From contig NZ_CP072203.1 of assembly GCF_017654315.1 (NCBI RefSeq), forward strand, positions 4,526,001 through 4,590,000: a DNA stretch of 64,000 nt, written 5' to 3'. Positions 9,545 to 17,734 of this stretch are shown piece after piece. Made by a program: the position numbers and the translations under genes. This DNA is from Gordonia polyisoprenivorans. Its GTDB lineage: Bacteria > Actinomycetota > Actinomycetes > Mycobacteriales > Mycobacteriaceae. Positions within the stretch are counted from its first letter, which is position 1, and each line of letters begins with the position of its first letter. The notes below the pieces were generated by a model. That model saw nothing but the letters and a program-made list of their open reading frames with translations, was not told the DNA's origin and did not search any database.

Positions 9545-9725
9545 GCCCCTTCGCCCCGCTGGTCGAGGACCCTTCCCCCCGACGATCGAGAACCCTTCCC
9601 CCCGGTGGTCGAGGCGTCCCCCCGATGGTCGAGGCGCCCTTCCCCCGATGGTCGAGGTGCGAGGCGCGTGCGCCGAGCCTCGAGACCCGTTGAGACACAG
9701 CTGGTTCCACCCCACAGACATAGAG
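9545..9725. repeat. palindromic intergenic repeat cluster A
   Basis: Several imperfect copies of CCCCCGATGGTCGAGG are followed by a long unit at about 9646-9690: GATGGTCGAGGTGCGAG, a short loop, then GAGCCTCGAGACC, whose arms can form a hairpin. About 15 nt further is CTGGTTCCACCCC. The same unit recurs near 11.5-11.9, 61.6-61.9, 63.3 and 63.8 kb. It sits at the 3' end of the DUF222/HNH gene. Confidence 0.85.
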
Positions 9726-9729
9726 ATCG

Positions 9730-11316
9730 TCACCGCGGGAATGTGACAATCACCTGCCCCGTCCGCCGACTCCGCCACTCCACCCGCCGGTCCAAAAGGA
9801 GCGTCGGCACCCACTCCCCAAGGTGCTTGCGCTGGTGATCAGCCCGACACAGTGGGATCAGGTCACCGAGCACCGTCCACCCTCCGACCTCGGGGTCGGC
9901 ATGGTTGAACGGTCGCCAATGATCGAGGTCGCACAGGTGCGACGGCATGCCACAGTAGGGGTATCGGCACCACGCATCATTGGCGAGCACCTCAGCGCGC
10001 AAGGCGGCGCTGGGTTCATAGGTCAATGCCCCAGGAGGTGGCACGGTGTGGCCACCGTGTCCGGTCGGATCGGCGGGCGGTGCTTGGGGTCGGTCGGCGA
10101 TCTGCGGGATGAGTGGCCTAGCCGTACGGGCGGATTCGGGGTAGTGGATGGTTTTCGCTATCTCGGCGAGGGTGGTGGCGTAGTCACGGTCGATCGGCCC
10201 GTACCCCTGCAACCGGGGCACCAACACACCGTCGGGGTCAGTGACCACCGTCAACACGGGCGCGCTCGGCACCACCAGGGCACGCCCGAACGCCACCGGC
10301 ACCTCATCCGGGGTGGAAGGTTCACTCGTGTCGGGGATCCCGGGTTCGACGACGGGCTCCACCAACTCAACTGGGTCGTGCTCATCGGCAGGTTCCGGTA
10401 GCAATTCGTCCCACGCTTGTGCATCCGCAGCGTCGGCGGGTGTTTCCGCCGACTCGTCGCGGGCAGCACCGCCTTTCGCGCAATTCTCTTGTCCGCATGC
10501 GCAGTCGAGGTGCGCTCCGGGCACGCCGGTGATCTCCCCAAGTGCGATCACCCGCAGCGACCCGACGCGACGCGGGTCCTTACGGCAGGTGCGTTCACCG
10601 ACCAGGGCATCGATCTGGGTTGTGAGGAACACCCCGTAGTGCGCGGGCACCACCGCATCCAGAGCGGAGTGTCCAGCGACATCGGGGGTGATGGTGACGT
10701 TTCCCACCAGGTCGGTGATGGTGTCGCGGTCCTCGATGACACTGTCGGGGTTCATCGAAATCAACGCGGCGTCAAGCTGTTGCGAGAGCACCGGATCGGT
10801 GGTGGCGCGGGACCCGTAGTCCAGGACGATCTCTTCGAACGACATCTCCTCGTTGTCACCGGACTCGTCACCGGTATCGAAGCTATCGGTGTCGGTGTCG
10901 GTGTCGGTGTCCCCGCCACGCTGCGCGGCGCGCGCCATGATCGACACCCGATTCGTCGACAACTCCCCGTTCAGATAGGCGGCACGGATCAGCGGGAACT
11001 TCTCAAACAGATCCGCCAACGCTATCCAACTCCCGGCTTTGCTAAGGGAGACCTTGAATTGCAACGACACCTCGGCCCGGCCGAGTCTCTCGGCATGCTC
11101 GACCACCGACCCCCACACGCCGGTCTCAGGCCGACCGGCCAGATGGTCGCGAAACACCCTCTCCGCCAACGCGGCAGCAGCCAGCACCGTCCGGGCCTCG
11201 TACTTGCGGGACTGGCGGAGCAGGTCCGGGCCGGTCTCGGTGAGCTCATCCCGCGACATCGATGCGATCGCGGCAGCATCGGCATCCGGATCGGTGAACG
11301 TCAACACACTCGACAC
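9730..11316 (-). CDS. DUF222 / 13E12-repeat HNH endonuclease
   Basis: A 528-residue member of the 13E12 repeat family of mycolata. Residues 1-300 are the helical DUF222 domain (RKYEARTVLAAAALAERVF, then STNRVSIMARAA). The C-terminal 110 residues are an HNH nuclease domain with CRYPYCGMPSHLCDLDHW and LIPLCRADHQRKH, giving the Cys pair and the DH and H metal ligands. Codons for Asp-Thr are repeated near 10885 (DTDTDTDT). These genes occur in many copies per genome and behave like mobile or homing elements, though no function is proven. A truncated second copy of the C-terminus lies at 63409-63764, and both are flanked by the same intergenic repeats. Confidence 0.88.
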   Translation of the reverse strand: MSSVLTFTDPDADAAAIASMSRDELTETGPDLLRQSRKYEARTVLAAAALAERVFRDHLAGRPETGVWGSVVEHAERLGRAEVSLQFKVSLSKAGSWIALADLFEKFPLIRAAYLNGELSTNRVSIMARAAQRGGDTDTDTDTDSFDTGDESGDNEEMSFEEIVLDYGSRATTDPVLSQQLDAALISMNPDSVIEDRDTITDLVGNVTITPDVAGHSALDAVVPAHYGVFLTTQIDALVGERTCRKDPRRVGSLRVIALGEITGVPGAHLDCACGQENCAKGGAARDESAETPADAADAQAWDELLPEPADEHDPVELVEPVVEPGIPDTSEPSTPDEVPVAFGRALVVPSAPVLTVVTDPDGVLVPRLQGYGPIDRDYATTLAEIAKTIHYPESARTARPLIPQIADRPQAPPADPTGHGGHTVPPPGALTYEPSAALRAEVLANDAWCRYPYCGMPSHLCDLDHWRPFNHADPEVGGWTVLGDLIPLCRADHQRKHLGEWVPTLLLDRRVEWRSRRTGQVIVTFPR

Positions 11317-12006
11317 CCGAACAACCTCCCCTCCCGCGATCGGTGATACAACCTATGGGCACAAGTGTACGAAGGGGTACCGACAAAACCGGTCCGGCGA
11401 TCGCGCGGCTCGAGAAATCTGTGGACAACTTTTTCTACTCATCGACTGGGCGTGGAATTTCGTCGACCGGGCGCTCTATCACGTCGAGTGGGTAGTGGAT
11501 GTGGTTGCGATGCTTGTCATCTCGCCGGGTCTCGAGGCTCGCCGCACGCGGCTCGCACCTCGACCACCGGGGGAAGGAACGGTCGAGCATCGGGAGATCC
11601 GTTCCGATGGTCGAGGTGCCGAGGAGCGCCAGCTACGAGGCCTCGAGACCCCGCTCGCCGACAGGTATCCGCATCACCCGCCGAACCGAACCAGCACCGG
11701 CACAAGCGGTCTCGAGGCTCGCCGCACGCGGCTCGCACCTCGACCATCGGGGGGACAGAACGAGCGTCGGAAGGTGGAAGCGCTCGACCATCGGGGGGGA
11801 ACGGTCGAGCATCGGCGGTGGAAGCGCTCGACCATCGGGGGGAACAGTCGAGCGTCGGAAGGTGGACGCGCTGGACCGTCGGGGGGAAGGGGCGAGTGTC
11901 GGGTGATGGGAGCGCTCGACCATCGGCGGGAAGGGCCGAACATCCGGGAGAAAGCGAGCAATTCGATAAGAAGAATCAGCGGCAGGAGGCGATGCCCAGC
12001 GCACCC
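11317..12006. repeat. palindromic intergenic repeat cluster B (690 bp without a gene)
   Basis: The first 200 bp holds the upstream region of the DUF222/HNH gene. From 11520 the stretch is built of repeats. Full hairpin units lie at about 11525-11567, 11608-11655 and 11709-11752 (GGTCTCGAGGCTCGC, loop, GCACCTCGACC). A tandem array at 11756-11935 repeats GCTCGACCATCGGGGGGAA about every 30-50 bp with variable filler. The segment 11660-11710 matches, inverted, 61704-61760, so the long repeat extends beyond the hairpin. I see no coding sequence. Confidence 0.85.
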
Positions 12007-12570
12007 TCACTTCGGGGCGTAATGCAGATAGACGGTGCCGTTGGCGAAGGTCCGCTGCTCGATGAGCCGAAGGTCGAGCTCAGCGTCGGCGGGCAGGGCA
12101 CGGAGTCCCCCTCCGACGATCACGGGAACGACGAACAGCCGGAAACCGGAGACCATTCCGGCGCGGATCGCAGCAGCCGCGGTGGTCGGCCCGAAGATCT
12201 CGACCGAGCCAGGAGCCCTCTCGGTGAGCTGCCGAAGTTCTGCGGTATCGAGCTCTCGTACCAACCGCGAGCGATCGGACGACAGATCGTCGGGACTCAT
12301 CGTCGTCGATACGACCACTTTCTCGATCGTCTGCCATCGGCGGGCGAACTCATGTTCCGCAGCCGTCCAGCTCCCGTCCTCCGGAGGGCTCTCCCAATAC
12401 CGCATCAGGTCATAGGTCTTGCGGCCCAACACCTCTGCGGAGGTCTCCGCCATCCGATCAACATGCATGTCGAAGATCTCCGCATCCGGAGCACCCCAAC
12501 CGAAATCGCCATCGGCGTCGGCGACGTAGCCGTCGAGGGACATGCTGGTGGTGTACATCAACTGTCCCAT
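12007..12570 (-). CDS. dihydrofolate reductase family protein (RibD C-terminal fold)
   Basis: A 187-residue protein of the DHFR-like/RibD C-terminal family. It starts MGQLMYTTSMSLDGYVAD, shows the NADPH-binding segment VLGRKTYDLMRYW near residue 50, and FGPTTAAAAIRAGMVSGFRL with VPVIVGGGLRAL toward the end. Relatives reduce pteridine-like or other carbonyl/imine substrates, but many have no known reaction. The ATG at 12570 was chosen because the family start motif begins there. It runs 40 bp after the transporter gene on the same strand. Confidence 0.85.
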   Translation of the reverse strand: MGQLMYTTSMSLDGYVADADGDFGWGAPDAEIFDMHVDRMAETSAEVLGRKTYDLMRYWESPPEDGSWTAAEHEFARRWQTIEKVVVSTTMSPDDLSSDRSRLVRELDTAELRQLTERAPGSVEIFGPTTAAAAIRAGMVSGFRLFVVPVIVGGGLRALPADAELDLRLIEQRTFANGTVYLHYAPK

Positions 12571-12610
12571 GCGCCGACCCCCTCGTGGCGAAACCTCCGT
12601 GGCGCACACC

Positions 12611-13636
12611 CTACGGAGAACGGACCGCGAAATCCAGACTCGCGTCATCGCTCGGGGCACATGCGTGCTCAGATGCCACACGGCCGTGGTGGGCGGCGAG
12701 CATCGAGCACACCAACAATTGGATCTGATGAAAGATCATCAGCGGCAGGATGATCAGGCCAACCGGCGCACCGGCGAAGAGTACTGCGGCCATGGGCAGA
12801 CCGGCGGCCAGACTCTTCTTCGATCCACAGAACTGGATGACGATGGCGTCGTCGCGACCGAAGCCCAAAGCCTTTGCAGCCCATCGAGACAAGACCAACA
12901 CCACTCCGAGGACGCCTGCGCACACCGCCATCACCATGGCGATCGACCCCATGCTGACCGACGACCAGATGTGCTCGGCCATACCGGCGCTGAACGCGGA
13001 GTACACGACCAGCAGCACCGAGCCGCGGTCGACGGTCTTGGTCAGCACGGGGTGTCGTCCGAGCGGTCTGGCGATCAGCGGCCGGCACAGTTGGCCGGCA
13101 ATGAACGGAAGCAGCAACTGAAGGATGATCTCGCCGAACGATTCCGCACTCACGTGGACTCCGCCGGTGGTGGTCATGAGGGCGACGACGAGCAATGGGG
13201 TCAGCACGACTCCGAGAAGGTTCGACAACGACGCCGACACGATGGCCGCCGGGACGTTTCCGCGGGCAACCGAGGTGAACGCGATCGACGACTGCACCGT
13301 GGACGGCACGAGACAGGCGAACAGCACACCGGTGTAGAGGGCACTGCTCAGCACGTGTGGGGTCAGCACCCGCAGCGCGAGGCCGATCAGGGGGAACACG
13401 ACGAAGGTGACCGCCAGAACCGTCAGATGCAGTCGCCAGTGGCGTGCCCCGGCCATCGCCTCGGCGGGCGAGAGCCGCGTGCCGTAGAGGAAGAACAGAA
13501 GCGCGATAGCCGCTTTCACTATTCCGTCGAGAATCGTCGCCGCCGCGCCCGCGACCGGAAACACCGATGCGAGCGCCACCGTCGCGAGGATCGAGAGCAC
13601 AAATCCGTCGATGGGGAGCTTCCTGAGCAGTCGCAT
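12611..13636 (-). CDS. bile acid:sodium symporter-like transporter (SBF-like)
   Basis: A 341-residue integral membrane protein with about ten hydrophobic segments, of the BASS/SBF-like group that includes E. coli YfeH. Typical segments are LLFFLYGTRLSPAEAMAG near residue 48, CLVPSTVQSSIAFTSVARGN near residue 108 with the crossover motif, and FCGSKKSLAAGLPMA near residue 275. It should import an organic anion with sodium or protons; the substrate is unknown. It is divergent from a LysR gene with an inverted repeat between them, so it is probably the LysR target. An ATG 30 nt upstream is possible, but MRLLRKLP looks like the natural start. Confidence 0.87.
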   Translation of the reverse strand: MRLLRKLPIDGFVLSILATVALASVFPVAGAAATILDGIVKAAIALLFFLYGTRLSPAEAMAGARHWRLHLTVLAVTFVVFPLIGLALRVLTPHVLSSALYTGVLFACLVPSTVQSSIAFTSVARGNVPAAIVSASLSNLLGVVLTPLLVVALMTTTGGVHVSAESFGEIILQLLLPFIAGQLCRPLIARPLGRHPVLTKTVDRGSVLLVVYSAFSAGMAEHIWSSVSMGSIAMVMAVCAGVLGVVLVLSRWAAKALGFGRDDAIVIQFCGSKKSLAAGLPMAAVLFAGAPVGLIILPLMIFHQIQLLVCSMLAAHHGRVASEHACAPSDDASLDFAVRSP

Positions 13637-13695
13637 GAGACATAAGTCAACGCCTGCCGGAGCCATTCGGAAACACGTTGACCACGATTATTGTG

Positions 13696-13710
13696 ATCGA
13701 GTTTATCGAT
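13696..13710. promoter_or_regulatory. probable LysR operator
   Basis: ATCGA-GTTTA-TCGAT is a perfect 5-bp inverted repeat with 5-bp spacer and contains T-N11-A (T13697, A13709), the LysR-type consensus form. It sits 17 bp before the LysR start and 60 bp before the divergent transporter start, so one site can serve both. Confidence 0.65.
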
Positions 13711-13726
13711 AACTAGTCTGAGACGT

Positions 13727-14560
13727 GTGCTCGATCCCACCGCGCTGCGCACCTTCCTCACCGTCGTCCACACCGGCGGGTTCTCAGCCGCGGCACGCCA
13801 GCTCGACGTCGGGCAATCCACTGTGTCCGGCCACATCGCCCGCCTGGAGAAACAGGTCGGCAGAACGCTGTTGCGACGCGACACGCACTCGGTCGAGCTG
13901 ACCGCGGACGGTTCGGTGATGGCCGGCTTCGCCCGCTCCATCCTCGACGAGTGCGATCGCGCGCTGAGCTATTTCACCGACGACGGCATCACCGGACGCA
14001 TCCGCTTCGGGGTGTCGGAGGACCTCGTAACCACGGGGACGCCGGACATCCTGCGCCGCTTCCGGACCGACCACCCGCGCGTCGATATCGAGCTGACCAT
14101 CGGACTCAGCGAGGACCTCCACACGAGCCTACGTGCGGGTTCACTGGATCTGGTTTTGGCCAAACGCAATCCAGGCCAACGGCACGGACAGTTGATCTTC
14201 ACCGAACCTCTGGTCTGGGCGGGCGCACCGGACACCGTCCTGCGGCCCGGTGAGCCGATTCCACTCGTGACCTTTCCCGAACCGAGCATCTCGCGCACCG
14301 CGGCGCTCGCCGCACTCGCCGACGCGGGGCTCGATCACCGCATCACCTGCGTCTCCAACAATCAGCAGGGGTTGCGCGCCGCGGTACTGGCCGGGCTCGG
14401 TGTGATGGTGCATGCGCGTCGGCTCCTGCCCGCCGACGTCGTCGAACTCGACGGCCTGCCCGACCCGGGACTCACCGAGGTCGTGGTGATCACCCGGCGG
14501 CGGCCGGCGACGCGCGCCGAGGCAGCGCTGCTCGCGGTACTGCGGTCGGCGACGTGGTGA
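13727..14560 (+). CDS. LysR-family transcriptional regulator
   Basis: A 277-residue LysR regulator. The winged helix-turn-helix is residues 1-60 (LRTFLTVVHTGGFSAAARQL, then QSTVSGHIARLEKQVGRTLL) and the effector-binding domain follows from about residue 85. Two GTGs lie two bases apart (13725 and 13727); only the second is in frame. It faces the SBF-like transporter and probably controls it in response to the transported compound. The ligand is unknown. Confidence 0.9.
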   Translation: MLDPTALRTFLTVVHTGGFSAAARQLDVGQSTVSGHIARLEKQVGRTLLRRDTHSVELTADGSVMAGFARSILDECDRALSYFTDDGITGRIRFGVSEDLVTTGTPDILRRFRTDHPRVDIELTIGLSEDLHTSLRAGSLDLVLAKRNPGQRHGQLIFTEPLVWAGAPDTVLRPGEPIPLVTFPEPSISRTAALAALADAGLDHRITCVSNNQQGLRAAVLAGLGVMVHARRLLPADVVELDGLPDPGLTEVVVITRRRPATRAEAALLAVLRSATW

Positions 14561-14570
14561 GTTCGCCGTG

Positions 14571-15575
14571 TCACGCCGGCTCGCGGATCACTCCCGCGTG
14601 TCGCACCGTTCCGGACAGCCCCGGCAGTTCCTTGGGCGCCGTCCACGTTCGCAGGCCGTCGCCACTGTCGGAGTAGAGGTATTTGCCCCTGGTGTAGGCG
14701 TCGAAGTACATCCGCCACGCCCCGCCGGGCAGTTGGATGACCGACGGCCCTTCCACGAAGGTGCCCCAATTGCCCGGTGCGACAAAGGTGTAGGGCCCCG
14801 CCAGGATGGGGGCAACGGCGTGCTCGATGACCTTCTTGGTCTCGTTCTTGGTGAATGCGTGGTAGGTCGAGCCCACCTTCACGATGGTGGTATCGATGTG
14901 GTCGGCGCCGATACCCACGAGCGGTACCGGCGGCCCCCAATTCCGCAGCGAGGAGTCCGTCGCCGTCATCAGATACGGGATGAAGCCTCCGCCGGTCGAC
15001 ATCGACAGGATGATGTTGACGCGACCGTTCTCGACAAACCAGTCCGGCGCCCACGCCTTGGTGGTGAACGGCGACAGTGAGGGCAGGTCGCTCGACCCGG
15101 CGGAACCCGACGAACCCAGCGCGCCCAACGACCCCTTGCCATCGCCGGTACCGGGAAGAAGGAAGCAGCAGAACGGGACTGCCAGGTTCTGCATGAACGT
15201 CCAGTGGGTGAGGTCGGTGCTGCGCGCGAACCCGATACTCGCGCCGGCGGCCGTGGTGTAGGTGAGGTAGTACGACCCGTCGGTGTTGCGGAAGATCCGT
15301 GGATCGCGCACCAACCCGGACGGCGGACGATACGCCGCCTTCTGGAGGACGTCGAAATGAGTGCCGTCGCCGGACTGGTAGACGTCCATGTCACGATCGC
15401 TGGCGTTGCTGAATGCCACCATCGTGTATCGCCACCCGGATTGTGGTGCGGCTCCGGCCGTCCCGGGAACGGCGAACAGCAACCCCGCGACAGCCAGGAC
15501 CGCCGATATCACCACGCATATCGTCCGCTTCGTCACCGAAGCAGTATCGGTGATGGGCGACAATTCAACAAACAC
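14571..15575 (-). CDS. secreted glycoside-hydrolase-like beta-propeller protein (GH43-like)
   Basis: A protein of 334 residues, or 321 if translation starts at the GTG at 15536, which gives a cleaner signal peptide (KRTICVVISAVLAVAG, cleavage after GTAGA). The mature part resembles five-bladed-propeller GH43/GH117-like enzymes: DPRIFRNTDGSYYLTYTT near residue 90, FARSTDLTHWTF, then KAWAPDWFVENGRVNIILS and FVEGPSVIQLPGGAWRMYFD. Asp and Glu residues at the expected propeller positions suggest an exported alpha-L-arabinofuranosidase/arabinanase-type hydrolase, plausibly acting on arabinan. Substrate is inference. It is convergent with the LysR gene. Confidence 0.72.
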   Translation of the reverse strand: MFVELSPITDTASVTKRTICVVISAVLAVAGLLFAVPGTAGAAPQSGWRYTMVAFSNASDRDMDVYQSGDGTHFDVLQKAAYRPPSGLVRDPRIFRNTDGSYYLTYTTAAGASIGFARSTDLTHWTFMQNLAVPFCCFLLPGTGDGKGSLGALGSSGSAGSSDLPSLSPFTTKAWAPDWFVENGRVNIILSMSTGGGFIPYLMTATDSSLRNWGPPVPLVGIGADHIDTTIVKVGSTYHAFTKNETKKVIEHAVAPILAGPYTFVAPGNWGTFVEGPSVIQLPGGAWRMYFDAYTRGKYLYSDSGDGLRTWTAPKELPGLSGTVRHAGVIREPA

Positions 15576-15600
15576 CTCGGCTCACACGGGTACCACATCG

Positions 15601-16116
15601 TTATCCCCCGGTTTCGCCTGAGATGACGTTTCTCGCAAGGAAGACCAGGTCGTAGGTCCCGACATTCCGGCGACGGAACTCTCGAAAACCGAAACGGTGA
15701 TACAGGCGAATGTTCGCGAGACTGTGCTCACCGGTGAACAGCTCGAGTCTGGTGACAGCACTGGGTAACCATGTGTCGACCGCGTCGAGCAGACGACTGC
15801 CCAAACCCCTCCCCTGCAGGTCGGGCGCGACCGTGAGACGACCGAGTTCAGCGGTGTCACCGTGCACCGTGAGTCGTACTACGGCGACCAGACGTGCTCC
15901 GGAGGTGATTCCCAGGGCGATCACCTCCGGGCTCCGTAATTCGTCGACGATCTCGTCGACGGTCTGATCCAGCGGGGGCAGCCGGAGATCGTTGTGCAGC
16001 TTCGCCTCGGTGACATACGCGGCCCGTTGCAGGGTGAGAATCTCACCGGCCCGCTCGACACCGATCCGGTGGACGTCACCGAAGTCGCGCTCGGGCCCTT
16101 CGACGTCGGTCGTCAT
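15601..16116 (-). CDS. GNAT-family N-acetyltransferase
   Basis: A 171-residue acetyl-CoA-dependent acetyltransferase. The acetyl-CoA loop is visible as LTVAPDLQGRGLGSRLLDAV near residue 95, followed by LFTGEHSLANIRLYHRFGF, the usual end of the GNAT fold. The ATG at 16116 (MTTDVEG) fits the family better than the codon 39 bp upstream. It is a single gene between the secreted hydrolase and the SDR; the substrate is unknown. Confidence 0.87.
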   Translation of the reverse strand: MTTDVEGPERDFGDVHRIGVERAGEILTLQRAAYVTEAKLHNDLRLPPLDQTVDEIVDELRSPEVIALGITSGARLVAVVRLTVHGDTAELGRLTVAPDLQGRGLGSRLLDAVDTWLPSAVTRLELFTGEHSLANIRLYHRFGFREFRRRNVGTYDLVFLARNVISGETGG

Positions 16117-16180
16117 CGGTTGGCCCTTTCTGACGGGAACGCCCGGTGACGACACCGAACTCGGACGCCAATCCTAGGTC

Positions 16181-17062
16181 TCACGGTTCGATGTTCTCCA
16201 GATCCTCGAGCAGGCTCGGATGCGTCGGCGTCCAACCGAGTGCCTCGCGGGTGTGCGTGCTCGTCGAGGGTTGATCCACCGCGAAGATCGGACCGAACGC
16301 ACCGAAGCTCTCGGTGGGGATCTGCTGCACCGGCAGTCGCAGCCGCCTGCCGATGACCGAAATGATGTCGGCGACGGTGTCGCCCTCGTCGGCGACCGCG
16401 TGCCACGCTGTCCCGGCCGGCGCCGATTCCAGCGCGAGGCGGAACAGTGTCGCGGCGTCGCGGGCGTGCACGGCCGGCCAGCGCTGCGTGCCGTCGCCCG
16501 GGTAGCCGGCCACGCCGCTGCGTCGTGCCTGTTGGGTCAGTAGGCCGGCGAACCCACCCTCACCATGGTTGTGAACCGTCCGAGGCAGACGAATCGCACT
16601 GGGGCGCACGCCTTTCGACGCGAGATCGAGTAGCGCCAGCACCGATCGGGCCCGGCCGCCGACGGGACCGTCGGTGGGCAACGGATCGGCCTCGGTGGAC
16701 GCGCGCCCCGGAATCCACGGCGTGCCCGACACGGTGACGATCGGACGGTCGGTGCCGATGAGTTCCTCCCCGATCGCCGACAACGCGGCGGTTTCCTGAG
16801 CGATCGCCGCGGCCAGCGCGTCGGCTCCGTGGTCGCCGCGATCGAAGGCGAGGCTGATCACGCCCTCGGACTGCGCGACGCCGGAGCGCAGCACGTCGAG
16901 ATCGGACAACCCGCCGCGCAGGACCTGCGCACCGGCGTCGGCGAGTACCTGCGCGGACCGGTCGGAGCGAGCGAGGGCAAGCACGGTGTGGTCGTTGTCG
17001 AGCAACTCTGAGACGACGGCGGAGCCGATGGTGCCGGTACCGCCGGTGACGAAGACGTGCAT
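16181..17062 (-). CDS. NAD-dependent epimerase/dehydratase (atypical SDR)
   Basis: A 293-residue atypical short-chain dehydrogenase. The N-terminus MHVFVTGGTGTIGSAVVSEL carries the GxxGxxG dinucleotide motif and LARSDRSAQVL suggests NADP preference. Later segments such as RLPRTVHNHGEGGFAGLL and YPGDGTQRWPAVHARDAATL fit the extended family. The substrate is unknown. It is divergent from a TetR gene and shares with it an 11-bp inverted repeat, so it is the likely target of that repressor. Confidence 0.87.
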   Translation of the reverse strand: MHVFVTGGTGTIGSAVVSELLDNDHTVLALARSDRSAQVLADAGAQVLRGGLSDLDVLRSGVAQSEGVISLAFDRGDHGADALAAAIAQETAALSAIGEELIGTDRPIVTVSGTPWIPGRASTEADPLPTDGPVGGRARSVLALLDLASKGVRPSAIRLPRTVHNHGEGGFAGLLTQQARRSGVAGYPGDGTQRWPAVHARDAATLFRLALESAPAGTAWHAVADEGDTVADIISVIGRRLRLPVQQIPTESFGAFGPIFAVDQPSTSTHTREALGWTPTHPSLLEDLENIEP

Positions 17063-17077
17063 GGATCTCCCCTGACG

Positions 17078-17136
17078 AGTGATGCGACTGTTATCTCATC
17101 ACTGTAGCGCGACGACGGGACACATGTCGCATCACT
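17078..17136. promoter_or_regulatory. probable TetR operator pair
   Basis: AGTGATGCGAC at 17078-17088 and its exact reverse complement GTCGCATCACT at 17126-17136 flank a degenerate middle copy (TCTCATCACT, 17095-17104). The repeat lies between the divergent SDR and TetR starts and overlaps where both promoters must be, the usual place for autoregulation. Confidence 0.7.
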
Positions 17137-17147
17137 ATGATGACCAC

Positions 17148-17726
17148 ATGGCTCGATGGGAACCCGGCGCACGCGAGCGCCTCGTCCTCGCCGCGGTGGA
17201 CCTGTTCAACGAACACGGCTACGACGCGACGACAGTCGCGCAGATCGCCGACCGTGCCGGCGTCACCCGCAGCACCTTCTTCCGGCACTTCTCGGACAAG
17301 CGCGAGGTGCTGGTGGCCGGCCAGGAAACGCTCAGCCGTCTGATGGCGGAGGGAATCGCCGAGGCACCCGCCGACGCGACACCACTCGGTATGGTCAGCG
17401 CAGGTCTCGAGCGTGCCGCCGGCGAGATGGGGCCGATGAACCGGGAACTCGGACCGAGACTCAGCGCGGCGATCGCTGCCAGCACCGAACTCCAGGAGCG
17501 CGACGCCCTCAAGAGCGTCGGGCTCGCCGCCGCGATGACCGACGCCCTCATCACCCGCGGCGTGGCGGATGCGACCGCGCGGGTCGCCGCCGAACTCGGT
17601 GTGCTCGCCTTCAAACAGGGATACGCGAAATGGACCGAGGGCGAGAAGGACGACGGCGCGCCGCTCGTGCCGTTCGTACTCGAAGCGCTCAGCGAATTAC
17701 GCTCGGCCGCAGGGTCACTGGGCTGA
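17148..17726 (+). CDS. TetR-family transcriptional regulator
   Basis: A 192-residue TetR repressor. The DNA-binding domain is residues 8-55, with AAVDLFNEHGYDATTVAQIA and RAGVTRSTFFRHFSDKREVL. The C-terminal ligand domain is generic. I chose the ATG at 17148 (MARWEPGARERL), because upstream in-frame codons run through the operator repeat. It probably represses itself and the divergent SDR gene; the inducer is unknown. Confidence 0.92.
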   Translation: MARWEPGARERLVLAAVDLFNEHGYDATTVAQIADRAGVTRSTFFRHFSDKREVLVAGQETLSRLMAEGIAEAPADATPLGMVSAGLERAAGEMGPMNRELGPRLSAAIAASTELQERDALKSVGLAAAMTDALITRGVADATARVAAELGVLAFKQGYAKWTEGEKDDGAPLVPFVLEALSELRSAAGSLG

Positions 17727-17734
17727 TCCCGCAC

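Noticed and set aside
11756..11935. Possible CRISPR array
   Set aside because: The units are 15-20 bp, drift in sequence, and the filler between them varies in length and is itself related. No cas gene is near. It fits a degenerate intergenic repeat family.
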